Below, one piece after another: positions 43,538 to 55,358 of a stretch of DNA of 64,000 bases. The notes beneath the pieces are model-generated. The model saw only the letters and a program-made list of their open reading frames with translations, made no database searches and was not told the DNA's origin. The position numbers and the translations under genes were made by a program. Source of the stretch: Isochrysis galbana (taxonomy: Eukaryota > Haptophyta > Isochrysidales > Isochrysidaceae); contig CM030938.1 of assembly GCA_018136815.1 (NCBI GenBank), forward strand, positions 3,673,448-3,737,447, given 5' to 3'. Numbering within the stretch: position 1 is the first letter of the stretch; every line of letters starts with the position of its first letter.

Positions 43538-45203
43538 ATGTCGAGCCTCGGGACGGTCCAGGCGGTCGCGCAGGCGGTCGCACGAGCGGTGGAGTCGCAG
43601 GACGGGCCCAGTCTAGCGGTGGCACTACGCCTCGACCTGGGCAACACCTCGCTCCTTGCACAGCTCTCCTCCGGCCGCCTCGGTCTCGAAGCTCTCTGCG
43701 GCAGTGTGCTCTCCGAGCCGTATGACGAGATGCTGCTCGAGCACTTCCACTTCCTCAGAGCGGCGCAGGCGGGCGAGCATGTCGAGGCGTACACGCACTG
43801 CGAGCGCGCGTGCATCTGCTTCCAGGCGGTCTTCGAGAAGGACACCGACTGGTCCCTCCCTGCGCTACACACGCTCTGCCTCTCGCTCCGAGTCGCTGCT
43901 GCACGCGCTGACCGTGCCATCGTTGCGGCAGGCGAGAAGGCGAGCAAGCAACAGGAGGCGGCGCGAACGATGCAGAAATTTTTTCAGGTCACCGTGACCG
44001 ATCGTTCTCCGCTGCCGGTCTGTAAAAAGTGGGGCGCTCTCGGAGTGATCAATGCACTCTTCAAGGTTTACTTCAATATTAATAACCTGCGCCTCTGCCA
44101 AAACCTGATTCGCGCAGTCGAAGGCCCTGCTTTCCCTAGAGCTCTCGATGGCCAAACGGTAGAGGGACGTCGCTTCGCGAAAGGGGAAATCGTCACTTAC
44201 AAGTACTTCACTGGCAGGCGAGTCTGAGTACAAAGCACTCAGTAGGGTAGACGCACTCTCTGGTGTTTGTGCATGTCATGGAAGCTCCTAGCTCACGGTG
44301 CATCACGCTGGTGCAAGCACTTCATTTGACCACCGGGTTTCTCTGTCAAGCGCAGGCTCGCATTGCTCAACTCAGATTTTACAGCCGCCGAACGCCAGCT
44401 TGCATACGCTTTTGATCATTGTCCTTCTCGCGCCCACAAGAATAAGAGGTTGGCACTACGCTACCTTGTCCCTGTGCGGATGGCCATGGGAATTTTCGCC
44501 TCTCGACAGCTGCTGCAAAAGTACAAGCTCGAGTACTTCATCCCGATTTGTCGCGCAGTGCACAGGGGCGATCTGAAAGCCTTTGAGGAACAGCTAGCTT
44601 TGCATCAGCAGGTGTGCGAAATGCTGTGTCCCAAGACTCGGCGCATGCGTCGCATTTTGTAGCCTCGCACATTTTCTCACCCGTTGAGATCTATCGTTTG
44701 TCGATCGACAGCGCTTTATCAAGCATGGCTCGTATCTACTAGTCGAGCGTTCTAAGACAATCGTGTACCGCAACTTTTTCAAACGCTGTGCCGATATGTA
44801 CCCGGAAAAGAGCACCAAACTCGATCTGACGCGTATTCAGCGCTGTCTAGCTGCAACTGGGGTGACAATGGACATGGACGAAATAGAGTAAGTCCAGTAC
44901 CTTTCGGTGGAAAGCCGGCGCCTTGCTAATTGTGCGACTTTTCTTGGCCATGCCATGAGGCAGCCTCAAGCGAGAGCTAGCCCGGTGCGACGTTCAAGGG
45001 TAGCCACCTCTATCAGATCACTTGATTGCATTTTGTTATCTTTACCTCGCTTCTCCCATGCTCTCTCCTCCCGTAGGTGCGTGTTGGCCAATCTTGTGGC
45101 CAGCGGGTACGTGAAGGGCTACATCGCCCACCAGCATGGTAAATTGGTGATATCTAAAGGAGCTCCATTCCCATCGGTTCGAGATCTCCTCACTGATGGC
45201 TAA
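43538..45203 (+). CDS. PCID2/Thp1-like PCI-domain protein
   Basis: Subunit of the TREX-2 type mRNA export complex (PCID2/Thp1/CSN12-like). Exons 43538-44217, 44356-44611, 44712-44887 and 45077-45203; 412 residues. Intron 1 is GC-AG (GGCAG|GCGAGT); the competing GT four bases later would shift the frame, whereas the GC join gives YKYFTGR-LALLNSDF as in the family. Introns 2 and 3 are GT-AG. Conserved parts: GALGVINALFKVYF and NNLRLCQNLIRAVE, AYAFDHCPSRAHKNKR-LAL, LVPVRMAMG, the PCI winged helix with YRNFFKRC, and the C-terminal ASGYVKGYIAHQHGKLVISK followed by PFPSVRDL. Length and ending match the family. Context gives no partner gene. Confidence 0.92.
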
Positions 45204-45569
45204 GGCGATGCGGAGGTGTGGTGGATTGGAGTTTCGATGAGCAATCGAAGGACGCTCAGGATTGCCGGTCTCGCCCCCCCGTCCACTTCCCGTCCAGGTA
45301 TTCTCATAACGACGAGGAAGCATATATGCTATGGATCAGCTTCCACTGGGTGCGATTCCGGCCGTGGCTGAATCGTACCCGAATTGTGGTAGTGCGAGCT
45401 CTCCTAAAATGTGCTCGTGGTGGGCGCCGCATCTAGCTATACCTCAGCTATCTGTCAGTTTGTAGCGTTGGAGATCTTCGTCACATGGTATATGGTATCA
45501 CGTCAGCCGCCCCCTCCCACGCTCTCGCCACCATCAATATTAATGGCACCGATCAACAACCTACTTTTA
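45204..45569. other. 3' flank of PCID2-like gene
   Basis: Nothing recognised before the R3 copy. Confidence 0.3.
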
Positions 45570-46464
45570 TAAGTAAAAATATTCTTGAAGATGCCTACTA
45601 TTTCGCTAGCCGTTGTCCCTCTGACATCGCCCTTACCCCACCCTCACTCCCCTTTTCGCGCCCCCCCCTCGGTCCTTTTCGTTCGGTTTCGGGGGGTCGA
45701 CCCATGTGCGCTACTTTGGGTCCGGCGTCGGGGGAGGGGGAGGGGGGAGGGGGGCCTTTTGGCTCGCAGTCGCTGGGAGGCGCGTTGCTACGTTGCGTCT
45801 CCTGCTGTGGGGGCCCAGCCAGGCGGCTTCCCCTATGGGTGTGTCGTTTGGGAGGCACGCCTCCCCGGTTGCCAGGGCGCTATCCATGGTCGCTCTCGTG
45901 ATCGCTTTTCTCCTGTACGATAATGTGTTTGATCCCTAGTTGTTGTGTTGTCGTTTTTGAGCGTTTGGCTTGGTGCTAGTGTGTCGTTGTCTATTACGTC
46001 GACAAGAGGGGCCGGAAGTCGTTGACGTCTATTCGTTTCTATGGTTGTCGGCCCATTGACGAATTGGGAAGGCCCATAGGGCCTGCGGGCAATGAGGAGG
46101 GAGGCATGCCGGCGGCAGGCGCGGCGGAGGGGACGACTTCGGAGGTGCTAACGGGCTGAAGCCCGTCAGCAGAGGAAGGCGGGCAAGCGGGCTTGGGCGA
46201 GGGCGAGGACGCGAGGACGGCGGCGACAGCGACATCGAACGAGCGGCGAGAGGCGAGGGCGAGTGAGAGGAGGGCTGTGTTGGCAGGGGCTGGTGAGGAG
46301 AGGAGAGATTGTAGGGTATGAGCGTTAGACGAGAGCGAGAGCGAACGAACGAGAGCGAGAGCGACGGATGACTGACGACAGGACGACGGACACAGACACC
46401 CAGGAAACACTCCGACTCTCGCCCCACGACTTTTCTCACGTAACTCGACTGAAATCAAACCCAA
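45570..46464 (-). repeat. Retroelement tail family R3, copy 4 with upstream ORF
   Basis: In minus orientation, a Ser/Pro-rich ORF (46464-46039) runs up to MGRQP, then a degenerate DVNDFRPL remnant (46030-45890, frameshifted) and the family tail (45880-45585) with CCCAAAGTAGCGCACATGGG. It is the most extended R3 copy here, about 0.9 kb, showing what lies upstream of the conserved C-terminus. Confidence 0.6.
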
Positions 46465-46934
46465 ACACTCCGGTCAGACGACGACGGACGACGATCAGAA
46501 GGCGATCTGTCGACGATCCCGTCTGGAAGGGGAATCGCACCATAACGGAAACGAGGGGCAATCCTGCCGCACAGGATTCCAATAGACTTACCGAATAAGA
46601 CGAGAGAAGTGCGGTGTGCCTAAATAATAAAATAATTAATGTTATATCCTAGCCAACCCCACTAGCTAATTGGACACAACTTTTCCGTCCCGGAATCCCG
46701 CCATGCCTGAAGAGCCAGGTGTCCGAGTGCTACCGGGGGGAGGGGGCACTGCCCCCTCCCCTCGATATTTGTCCTCCCCCCAGTGCACGCACCGACCCCG
46801 CGCACCCCAGCACGTCCTCTCCTCGAGTCCACGCTGGGGGAAAACCCCTTTCGGGTAAAAACAACGCAGGGGGGGGGCACTCGTGAATGGGAGCCCAGAA
46901 AGAAGCGCTAATCTCTCTCGCCGAGGCGAGTGGC
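46465..46934. other. Non-coding interval
   Basis: No gene recognised. C/G-rich with a short AT-rich patch near 46625-46645. Confidence 0.3.
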
Positions 46935-47680
46935 CGCGGCAAGCCGCGGCGGGGGGGCACGAGCCCCCCCCTCTCTCCACTCCTCCCCTGCCGTGGGGGA
47001 GGAACCACCCACTCTCCTGGCATGCCTGATGGCTTGCTAGGAGGCCACTGCCCTACTGACCCACTCCCTTCCCCACAGGCTCGCCCCATTCGCCCATCTT
47101 GGCCCCTCGTGACCAGCCCATTGCTCCCACCCCCCCTCCCCCCCTGGTCGACAGGCAGACAGGTGCAGCGTGGGGGCCCCAGAGGCTCGGGAGCGCCAGC
47201 GAGGGAGAGGCAGGGGAGGCCAAGGCCCAGCCCCAACCTCCTCTGCCCCCTGAGCTGGCCTCCAGGAGCCTCCAGGGGCCGCCAGAGGGCAGCTGGAGGC
47301 CTGCCGCAGGCGCGCCATCGCGCGTGCCGCAGGAGAGGGGAGAGAGAGCGCGGAGAAGGGGGTGGGCGGAGCCCACCTGAAAATCGGTAAGTCCCGCTCC
47401 TGTTCACAGGATAAGTCGGGACAGAGTCGGCCGCCCACTCGGAGACGCTGGAGGAAGGGGGGGAAAGATCACCGGGGGGAGGCGCGGGCCACCGGACCAT
47501 ATCTAAGCCCTTCACCCCTATCCCCCTAGTAGTGTACGGGGGGAGCCGCCTGATGGCGGGGGGAGAAGGGCCGGGGTAATGGGGGTGTAGAAAGTATGCT
47601 ACGTACTACGTGCAGTAGGTAGTGGTTCCATTCGCCGCGAGTGCGGTAAGAATATTAAAAGGTTTTTTTAAAAACCTGAT
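46935..47680 (+). repeat. Repeat R1, longest copy
   Basis: Its left part matches 37205-37490 and its right part (47345-47680) matches 3448-3790, so the two shorter copies are different fragments of one ~750-bp family. No coding domain is recognised. Confidence 0.75.
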
Positions 47681-47762
47681 TGCAATCACTGAAGACTGAA
47701 GGAGATAAAGAAACGCAGGGAAGATAGCAAAATATTTGCGAGGCGCCTAGGAGGCGAAGAAA

Positions 47763-48062
47763 TTTTAATTTTTAACAAATTTTTATGGGTCGCGGCGCGG
47801 CAAAGGAACGGGACTAGCGCTCACTCAAGACAGGACACCCTGCCGCGGCAAGCGCAAGCACCCTTCCCCCCTTATGCCACCCAGCTCCTCACTAGCTTTC
47901 TACCTGCGCTAGCCAGAGCGCCCCTCCCTCCACACTCAGACAGCCCCCTACGCCAGGATCCTGTTCTGGTCTCGCAGGAGCAACTCCTCAGAGAGGAGCT
48001 GTGGGGAAGGAGATGTCTGAGTGGGGGCGCTATACCCTTGCGCTAGGCATGGGCAGCGACGC
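47763..48062 (-). mobile_element. Retroposon family RP, 300-bp 5'-truncated copy
   Basis: Reverse complement of 57751-58091 with very few differences and one ~30-bp deletion. It is flanked by a perfect 19-bp direct repeat CGCCTAGGAGGCGAAGAAA (47744-47762 and 48063-48081). In minus orientation it ends in an A/T tail (CATAAAAATTTGTTAAAAAT). A 5' truncation, A/T-rich 3' end and long target duplication are typical of LINE-type retroposition. Confidence 0.85.
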
Positions 48063-48081
48063 CGCCTAGGAGGCGAAGAAA

Positions 48082-48843
48082 GGTGCCGGAGGGGAGTTGG
48101 AGCCCAGGAGGGGGGACGCAAGGCGCCCTCCTATGCTGAACTAAGTATAAACTTGGTTGCAAAACACACTGGCACAAGCGCTGCTAGCGCATAGCGCCGG
48201 GCCTGTTAAATCCTATTTTTCTCTTGCGCCCTGCCGCCTCTCTCACACTGCGCACTCGCACTCGCCCCGGCCGACACCCCTGACCGCGCCCATGGCGCCT
48301 ATACTACTAGATTTGCATTTGCGCGGGGACGCGGGTTGCTGTAGCGACCGCATCTTGACCGAGTTGCGCCGGGCTGCAACACATCGTCAGCCGCGCTTTA
48401 GGCACACGCGAGCGTTTTCACGTTGCTACTTGCTAATTGATGTGCGCGCAGTTTCTCGCAATTCCCTTGGTGATCCGTCGCGCAAGATCCACCGATGGTA
48501 TGCAGCGCCAATTGACCTCAACCATGTACGGCCTATGCGAGCACGGATGTCGTATCGTCGGGGAACTAGTTTTGTAACACATACCACGACGGCGAACGCA
48601 TAGATATTGGCATGAAGTCCGGCGGACCTCCATTGACACCTACGTGCCACCAAGTAGCACTTGCTCGAGCCACTTGCATCCTCTTCTGGCTCCGCTCTAA
48701 ACCATTCCATCATCGACCCCTCCAAGTAGTTGGAGCGGGCACCGTCCATTGTGACGTGCGGATGGTAGCGGATAATAGTTGTGAGGTGAGACCCTGTCGG
48801 AGGTCTCACTCCGAAGCGAGAAAGCGTGGAGATGGACTGCAGC
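48082..48843. other. Non-coding, 3' side of FAD synthase gene
   Basis: ORFs occur on both strands (48157-48603 plus, 48426-48911 minus), but neither shows a recognised domain. Treated as non-coding. Confidence 0.35.
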
Positions 48844-51800
48844 TCAGGCTGTGCGCAACACCTCACTAGCTGGCACTGCCGCCAACAGTTCTTCCATCGC
48901 CTTGTCGACATCAGCTGCCTTACTTATTGAGGCCTCGATGGTTACAAGAGTGCGTTCCAAGTTCCCTCGCGCATTGGCGACCTTGCCGGTGCTAGACTCT
49001 GAGACGAATATTGGCGGTGGGGCACGATCAGGAGTGTTAGGGGTACTGCTGCCGCTCTTGCGCGCTGCTTGCATCGCCGATCGCTCAGCATGCGCCTCAG
49101 CCTCAGCCGCAGCGTTGGGGTAAGACCCAATCTTGACGGATGGGTGGCGGAGCGCAAGATCGTTCACAATAGAGGCATATTGAACCTGCAGCAGGTGCGT
49201 AGAATGCCGGAGCAGTGTAAATGCCGTCCCGTAGGGATAGGGGTTGGCAGCAAGTCGGCATTGGGCGCTCAAGGTAGCTTGCCACTAGCTCAGGCCTCAA
49301 TTCGCGACTTGCATCGAGCCATCGCTTGCGTCCAGGCTATGGCGACTCATACCTCAGGCGCGGCCAACGAGACCGTGCGCTTGATGAGCGGTGAACTGCC
49401 GTCCACGAAGTGCTCGACAAGCGCAGCGACCTTGGAAGCAAAAAAATGAGGTACGCCAGGGAGAACAAAGACGTTGCAAATCTACTAGTCGAGGAGCCAC
49501 ACCGTGGAGAAGGAGACGGGAAGGGGAGGATTGAGGCTTCAGCAATAAGCAAGGGTGCTATCGACACAAGGAGCGACGTAGCGGAAGGAAAACGAAGCGA
49601 GCTCCACACAGTCTACGGCAAGTTATGGTGAAGCGACAAAATGCACCTGCAGAAGCGGCCATGGCTCCGATCCGTCAGCCTCCGCAGGAAGTTGTCGAAG
49701 GAGTGCTCCAACCGGAAGCATCGACATCTTTTCCATGACCTGTTGACCAGAAAGGGGCATCGAGATGCATGCTCGGCTTAGGCTTCCGGAGCGAGCATCA
49801 AACACCGCCGTGGCGTCTCTCGAGATTGTTCGTGCTCGACTAGAATATGGCCAGAGACCATCTGGCAGCGCACACCTCGGGTGAAATGGCCCCATCTCCC
49901 ATTTTATCGATAATAGTCTGGCGCATCGCTGCCGAGGGCTCCGAGGCTTTGCCGAAGGCGGCGCCGACAGCACGGATGGTCACATCATCACAAGTGGGTC
50001 CAACGCCGCCCGAGGTGAGCACGAGGTCGTACCTAGCAGGTGGCGGCGAAGGACAAGCGGACGGTCGACATGGTGGGCGCATGAAAAGGCAATCTAGCCT
50101 CACGCGGGCGGCCGAGGCTGCCTGGGAGGGAAGGACCCAAGCCTCGTCTCAACGGCGCGGAGTGCACCTCGAGCACATCCGGATGAGCTCTTCCGAGATT
50201 TCATCGAGATCATCCGGTACGATGGCGATGCGCTGCAGCGAGATGTTGGCCAGCCGAAGGGTGCGCGCCGCCTGAGGACGGCAATTAGGGAAGGAGTCCG
50301 TCGGCGACTCGTTTGGGCGCAGGACTAGGGCACCCACGGTTGACTGGCATGCGGTGGTCGTGCAGTATGCTTAGCGTCGTGCTCAATCGAAAGGTGGGAG
50401 AGACCGGCCCAGCTCTTATGTGCACGCATTCTCCTCGCCCCGCCCTCATAGGTGTCCGTGAGCAGGAGAACGACACAGGGCCCGGCTCGCCCAAGTACCT
50501 GGATGGAGTTTTCGTCAAGCGTGTCGCCAGATAGAATCTCATCGCCCACCACCAATAATGCCGCAGTCCTTGTCACCAACCGCCGGCCCTCTGCTGCTGC
50601 TGCGCTAGCAGCGACGCAGGGCCCACTCTCTGCACGGCGGAGCGCCATGGATGCAGTCGCCGCCGCCACGGCCTCAGGTCCCCGGTCAACCTCCGATGCA
50701 ATGGACTCGGTTGTGGATTCGGCATACGATGTGCGAGAAGATTCTCGCGGCACGCCCGGCACGCTTAGCTTGGGTAGTGCAGTGCTAGAGGCCGTGGCAA
50801 CCCCGTCGCTCTTCTTCTTGGAGGAAGTGCGGCCGGCGCGCTCGAGGCTTTCATCAGTCAAGAGCCATGCGGGAGCGAAGGAGCCGGAAGGGCGCAGAAG
50901 TGCTGGATTGGGCGCGGTGTCGGCCTGTTTTCCGAGAGAAGTGTAGCCCCTCTCGTAGAGTGAGCAGAATGGGAGGTCAAAGCCACGGAGAAGCGACCAC
51001 ACATCCGAATATCTGGCGGCAAGGTCAGCAACAGTCCAGGGAGAGGGGGGGGGGGGGGGGCATCTGAGGCAGAGCGGACCCGTACGTGCCCACAAGCGCA
51101 GCATAGGCCGCTCTCGCAGATGACAAATGTAGTGGAAGTGCTGGCGAGCCCACTGACGCGTTGGCGGTCGGCGAGCCCACTGACGCGTTGGCGGTCGCGT
51201 TGGTTCTCGTTCTCACCAACGGTTGGGCCGGATACTCACCTCCAATGGATGACAGGGTTCACCCTCATGAAGGGCGGCATCCACTCCGACGACGGCGCAA
51301 ACGCCTGCTGCCCCTTGGCATTCGGATCGCCGTCGCGAGTGCCGAGCACAAAAGCCTTGGCACCTGAGTCGTTGATGCACTTGGCGAGGCCGGGCGCGTA
51401 GCTCATGTTGGAGTAGGCGTATAGCTTCAAATCGTACCGCGCAATCTAAAGCGAGGAAAGACACAAAGCAGAATTCTATCAGAAGCTGTTCCGAGTCTGA
51501 ACTCGGTGCTGCGGTGCCTCTTCCCCCACACGTCCCCACCCCCCACCCCCCTTCCCCAAGCCTGCTGAGTGAGAGCCGCTCAATAGCCGCAGCAATTGTA
51601 CATCGAGCCCGGCGCAACGCGTGCGCGCCCGCTCGGTCTCACCCGCTCCACTTACGCGCCCTCCAACGCCAGCCCACTTTCGATCCCCGCCTTCGCCGCA
51701 GCGCGTCAACGCACCGCCTCCCGCACGAAGGCGTCCACTTCGGGGAACTCGTCTTGCTGCTCGAAGAAGAGCACGGGCAACCTCGCCTGCGGCAGCCCTG

Positions 51801-52143
51801 CCTTCTGGCAGTACGCGGCGAGCGCAGCGCGCATGAGGTGGAGTATGGCGACAGCATCTTTCCCCCCGTTGAACGACGTGATCACTCCCTCGACACCGTA
51901 CAGCCGTATCGCCTGGGTGCAGACGTCAAGACCTTCGCTGAGCGCTCGGCCAAAGGGATCGGAGAGAGCCGCGCGGTTGCTTAGCCTGCGGTGGAGCTCG
52001 AGGGCGTCTCGGTCGTCGATGGGGTCGGCTTGAGTCGGAAGCGACATCGTGTACCGACGCACCACGCGCGCACGATGCCCGAGAGGCAGCAGCACTCCTC
52101 CAGCAGCAGAGAGAAGGAGCGCCAGCAGCGCCAGCACGCCCAT
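48844..52143 (-). CDS. FAD synthase fused to molybdopterin-binding-type domain
   Basis: Adenylates FMN to FAD; the second domain is of the MoaB/CinA-N (MoCF) type. Eight exons on the minus strand: 52143-51715, 51445-51240, 51012-50499, 50271-50168, 50032-49876, 49739-49647, 49481-49353 and 49185-48844; all GT-AG; about 657 residues. The N-terminal half is PAPS-reductase-like: SFNGGKDAVAILHL (~90-103), PVLFFEQQDEFPEVDAF, LGTRDGDP, PPFMRVNPVIHW, YERGYTSLG and PNPAL. The C-terminal half has LLVVGDEILSGDTLDENS, IVPDDLDEI, LTSGGVGPTCDDVT, NVFVLPGVPHFF, SVKIGSYP and TLVTIEASISK. The domain order is the reverse of human FLAD1. The start at 52143 adds a hydrophobic leader (MGVLALLALLLSAAGGVLL); the ATG at 52047 (MSLPTQADPID) would remove it. 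Confidence 0.92.
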
Positions 52144-52988
52144 CCACCGCGCGCCGCCCTTCCCCTCTCTCTTTCGCCTCTCTTTCCCTCTTCTCTCTCT
52201 GCTCTCTCGTCTCTCTCTCGTCTCCCTCCACTCTCTCTCCTCTCTTCTTGTCTCTCTCTCCTCGCTCTCTCGTCCCTCTCTCTTTTCTTTCCCTCCTCCC
52301 TTCTCTCTCTTCTCCCCCCCTCTCTCCACTTTTTGCCATCTCACTTTTTCTGCGATTCCCCGCGCTGCGCTCGCCCCCCCCCCCCGCCTTTACCTCTCGA
52401 CTCCTCCCCTTTTCCCTTCTTTGCCACGCCCTTTCCTGTCCTCTTCCCTCTCTTTCGCCTTCTCCTCCTTTTGTTCGTCGCCCTCCTCCTCTTCTTGATT
52501 TCGCGTGCTGTTGCTTCTCTCCTCCCCCCTCGCCCCCTTCTCCTCTCTCTCTGCTCTCTCCCCCACTTCTCCCGCTATCTCTCCTCCCCTCCCCTCCCCT
52601 CGAGGACCACAGCAGCGGCGTGAAAGGAGCATCTGCCCTACGCCCCCCCCCCCCCCTATTCTTTTAACTCTAGAAAGTGGGAGACAAGAAGAAGCACCCA
52701 GAGAGGGGGGGGAGGGGGGAGGAGAGAGAGAGAGGAGGGGGGGGGAGAGAGAGAGAGAGACGCTGTTGTAAGCCACGGTACAGTAGGATAAGAATACGAA
52801 GGAAACCCCTTGATTGAGATGAGCTCCACCCGCATTCGGTCTCTCTTCTCCCTCCATCCTCCTCCCCCCCCTCCCCCCTCCCCTCCCCTCCTCGCCCCCT
52901 CTCTCTCTTCTCTCCTTCCTATCTGAGATCTCCCTCTCTCCCTCGCCTCCCCCCTGTTCCTCTCCGCCTCCCTCCCTCCTCGGCCTCG
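52144..52988. promoter_or_regulatory. Shared divergent promoter region, strand-asymmetric CT tracts
   Basis: Separates the divergent FAD synthase (minus) and coiled-coil (plus) genes. 52150-52620 is strongly C/T-rich on the plus strand, 52690-52760 is G/A-rich, and 52850-52985 is C/T-rich again up to the ATG at 52989. No TATA box is evident. It probably holds both 5' UTRs. Confidence 0.5.
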
Positions 52989-54809
52989 ATGCCCGCCTTC
53001 TTCTCGAGCCGCGCGCCCGCTGAAGAGCTCGAGGAGGCCATCGCGGCGGCAGTGCAGGAGGAGCGGAGTGCGGCGCGGCTTGCGATGCGCCGCGTCGTCG
53101 CTGCCGCAGTCGAGCAGACGGAGACGAAGCTGGCGGCGGAGCACGAGGCTGCACGGCGGGCAGCAGCGGCAGAGGCCGATCAGCTTCGCCTCGAGCTTCA
53201 GGCCCAGGTCGACGAGGCGCGCGCGCAGGCCAGCCGGGCGACAGCAGAGCTGGAGTGCGCCGGCCGCGCGGAGCTGGCTGAGGCGGAGAAGGCAGCCGCA
53301 CGCGCGGCAGCCAAAGCTGCTGAGGAGATCCGCGAGCTGCGGCGGCTGCTCGAAGCCGAAAGGCGCGCCGGTGTCGCGCTGGCTGAGGCGCTGTGCGAGG
53401 CAGAGGCCAAGACTGAGGAGGAAGTGGCCAAGGGTGCAGCAGCAGCTGCCGAGGCCGCGGAGGCCGCGGCGGCTGAGGCCGCAGCCGCAGCCCTCGCCGA
53501 GATCCGGCGATCAGAGCCGATCGACTACGCTGTCCGCCAGGCCACGGCGGCTCTGACGCGCGAACACGAGGAGGAGATGGCGCGGATCGAGATGGAGCGT
53601 GAGGCCAGCGAGAGGCGTATCTGGGACCGTGCAGTGGAGTTTGCCAAGGAAGAGGCCGCGTTGGCGCTCTCAGAGGTGAAGTCCGAGTTGGAAGCGCGCA
53701 CAACTGAGGTGCAGGAGCTCCGAACCCGGACGCGCGGAGAGCTCAAGGCAGAGCGCGCCAGGTGGAAGGCGGAGGCGGAGACCGAGCTGCAGGAGCTCAA
53801 GGCAGATCTGCACCGGGCCAGAGCAGAGGTTGAAAAGGCCCACACAGCCGCGTCAGCCGTTCAGAGCGAAGCGGTGACCGAGCTTGAGAAGACCAAGGCT
53901 GCGCTTGAGGCGAGCAAGGCGGAAGTGTTGCGGATGCAGTCTGAGCTGGAAGGCAGCCGCGCTGAAGTGGCAGCGGCTCGAGCCGAGGTAGCGGCAGCTT
54001 TGGGAGCAGATCAACATCGAATGAGGGAGGCGGCAACAGAGGTGGAGCGTCTCGAGGCGCCGCTAGCCAAGTTCCAGACGGGGGCTACGGCGGAGATTGA
54101 CAATGAACGTCCCGGCGGGAAGCTGGTGGACGAGCTCAACGCCTTGCGCGCGGAGCTGGACAAAAGCAGGGCCAATCTGGCCAAAGTTGAAGCGCAAGCG
54201 GGAATGGACTTGGCGGCAGAACGAGAGCGGCTTCAGAAGGAGGCAGCCGATGAACTCACGCACCTTAAGGCTGAACTTGAGGCAAGCAAAGCGGAGATGG
54301 CAGCTGTCATGGGAGGTGCGTCAAATCATTCTCGACAAGATGGGCTGCATGAAGGCGAGGCGGCGTCAGAGAAGCGTTGTGAGAATCGATCGCCTGGCGA
54401 TGAGACAGCAGCGGAGTTGGCAGCATTGAAAGATGAGCTGCATGCATACAAGGCCAAGGTTGCAGCGTTAGAGAAGCACACGGCTTCGGATAGCGGGGCG
54501 GAACAACAACAAGCCGAGCTCGAGCGAGTCCAAGCGGAGGTCGAAGCACGATGGGCGCAAACCTCATCGACACTTGGTGATAAACACGATTCATCGCTGC
54601 AGGGAGTGGAAGCGGAGCCGGATGTGCTCCAAACCGAATTGCGTGTTAGGCACACCGAAACAAAGGAGCTCAACGCTAGCCAACAAACCGTGCTAGACGC
54701 AAACGAGCCCGCCAGCAAGGGAGACGGCAGCAACGGCGCATCCAAGGAAGTGTTGGAGCAACGAGCGCCGCGCAGCAATTGGAGGACATCAGCGACTGAT
54801 TTGGATTAG
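52989..54809 (+). CDS. Ala/Glu-rich long coiled-coil protein
   Basis: A 606-residue single-exon ORF from the ATG at 52989. After a short start (MPAFFSSRAPAEELEE) almost the whole length is Ala/Glu/Arg heptad sequence predicted to be one long coiled coil, e.g. TKLAAEHEAARRAAAAEADQ, ELRRLLEAERRAGVALAEAL and ELEASKAEMAAVMGG, with breaks near 440-470 and in the last ~40 residues. No globular domain, signal peptide or membrane segment. Such proteins are often cytoskeletal or scaffold components, but this is by composition only. The lack of introns contrasts with its divergent neighbour. Confidence 0.75.
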   Translation: MPAFFSSRAPAEELEEAIAAAVQEERSAARLAMRRVVAAAVEQTETKLAAEHEAARRAAAAEADQLRLELQAQVDEARAQASRATAELECAGRAELAEAEKAAARAAAKAAEEIRELRRLLEAERRAGVALAEALCEAEAKTEEEVAKGAAAAAEAAEAAAAEAAAAALAEIRRSEPIDYAVRQATAALTREHEEEMARIEMEREASERRIWDRAVEFAKEEAALALSEVKSELEARTTEVQELRTRTRGELKAERARWKAEAETELQELKADLHRARAEVEKAHTAASAVQSEAVTELEKTKAALEASKAEVLRMQSELEGSRAEVAAARAEVAAALGADQHRMREAATEVERLEAPLAKFQTGATAEIDNERPGGKLVDELNALRAELDKSRANLAKVEAQAGMDLAAERERLQKEAADELTHLKAELEASKAEMAAVMGGASNHSRQDGLHEGEAASEKRCENRSPGDETAAELAALKDELHAYKAKVAALEKHTASDSGAEQQQAELERVQAEVEARWAQTSSTLGDKHDSSLQGVEAEPDVLQTELRVRHTETKELNASQQTVLDANEPASKGDGSNGASKEVLEQRAPRSNWRTSATDLD

Positions 54810-55358
54810 TACCAGCGCCAGTGTGCAGTCCCGTCAAGGGTGAAGTACTCCTCAGATAGGCTCTCACGCTATTCGTTCTGTTTCGGCTTGTTTGGTCGAG
54901 CCCGGACTAGAGATGACCCCACATTATATTGCTCGCGAATGCCCTCCAAGTCGGCATGTTTCGATGTTGGAATGAACGTGCGCCGTACGTAATGCGCGTA
55001 CGAAAATCGGGCTATCGTGTAGTAGCTGTCAGGAGCAGTCAGCGAGTTTGGGCTTGCAACTTGACCCATACCCATCTCCACTGGGCGGTATTGCATCAAT
55101 ATTGGTGCCAAGCGTATAATGCTCTGGTTTGGCGCAGAGTCCCCCCCCCCCCCTCCCCGGGGTGAGACGGCAGAGTTTCTTGCCTCCCGTCGTACCAGCA
55201 CTGCCGAGATGGGGTACGTACGCATAGAGAAAAGTCGCCCCAGGAGGATAATACATAATACTACACACTACATACATACTACTACTAGGCGGCTTGCCTT
55301 CAGTTGGTCTCCTTTCCCTCCTCCGGTTTCTTCCCTCTTCCCCTCCCCGCGGGGAGTC
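54810..55358. other. Non-coding interval
   Basis: C run at 55141-55153. No supported gene. Confidence 0.3.

Noticed and set aside
48426..48911. 161-codon minus-strand ORF overlapping the FAD synthase 3' end
   Set aside because: No recognised domain, and it overlaps the well-supported last exon in another frame.
49800..49875. Longer exon 6 of the FAD synthase starting near 49820
   Set aside because: No AG acceptor there keeps the frame. CAACAG at 49740 does, and the join PE-VMEKMSMLP matches the family spacing.
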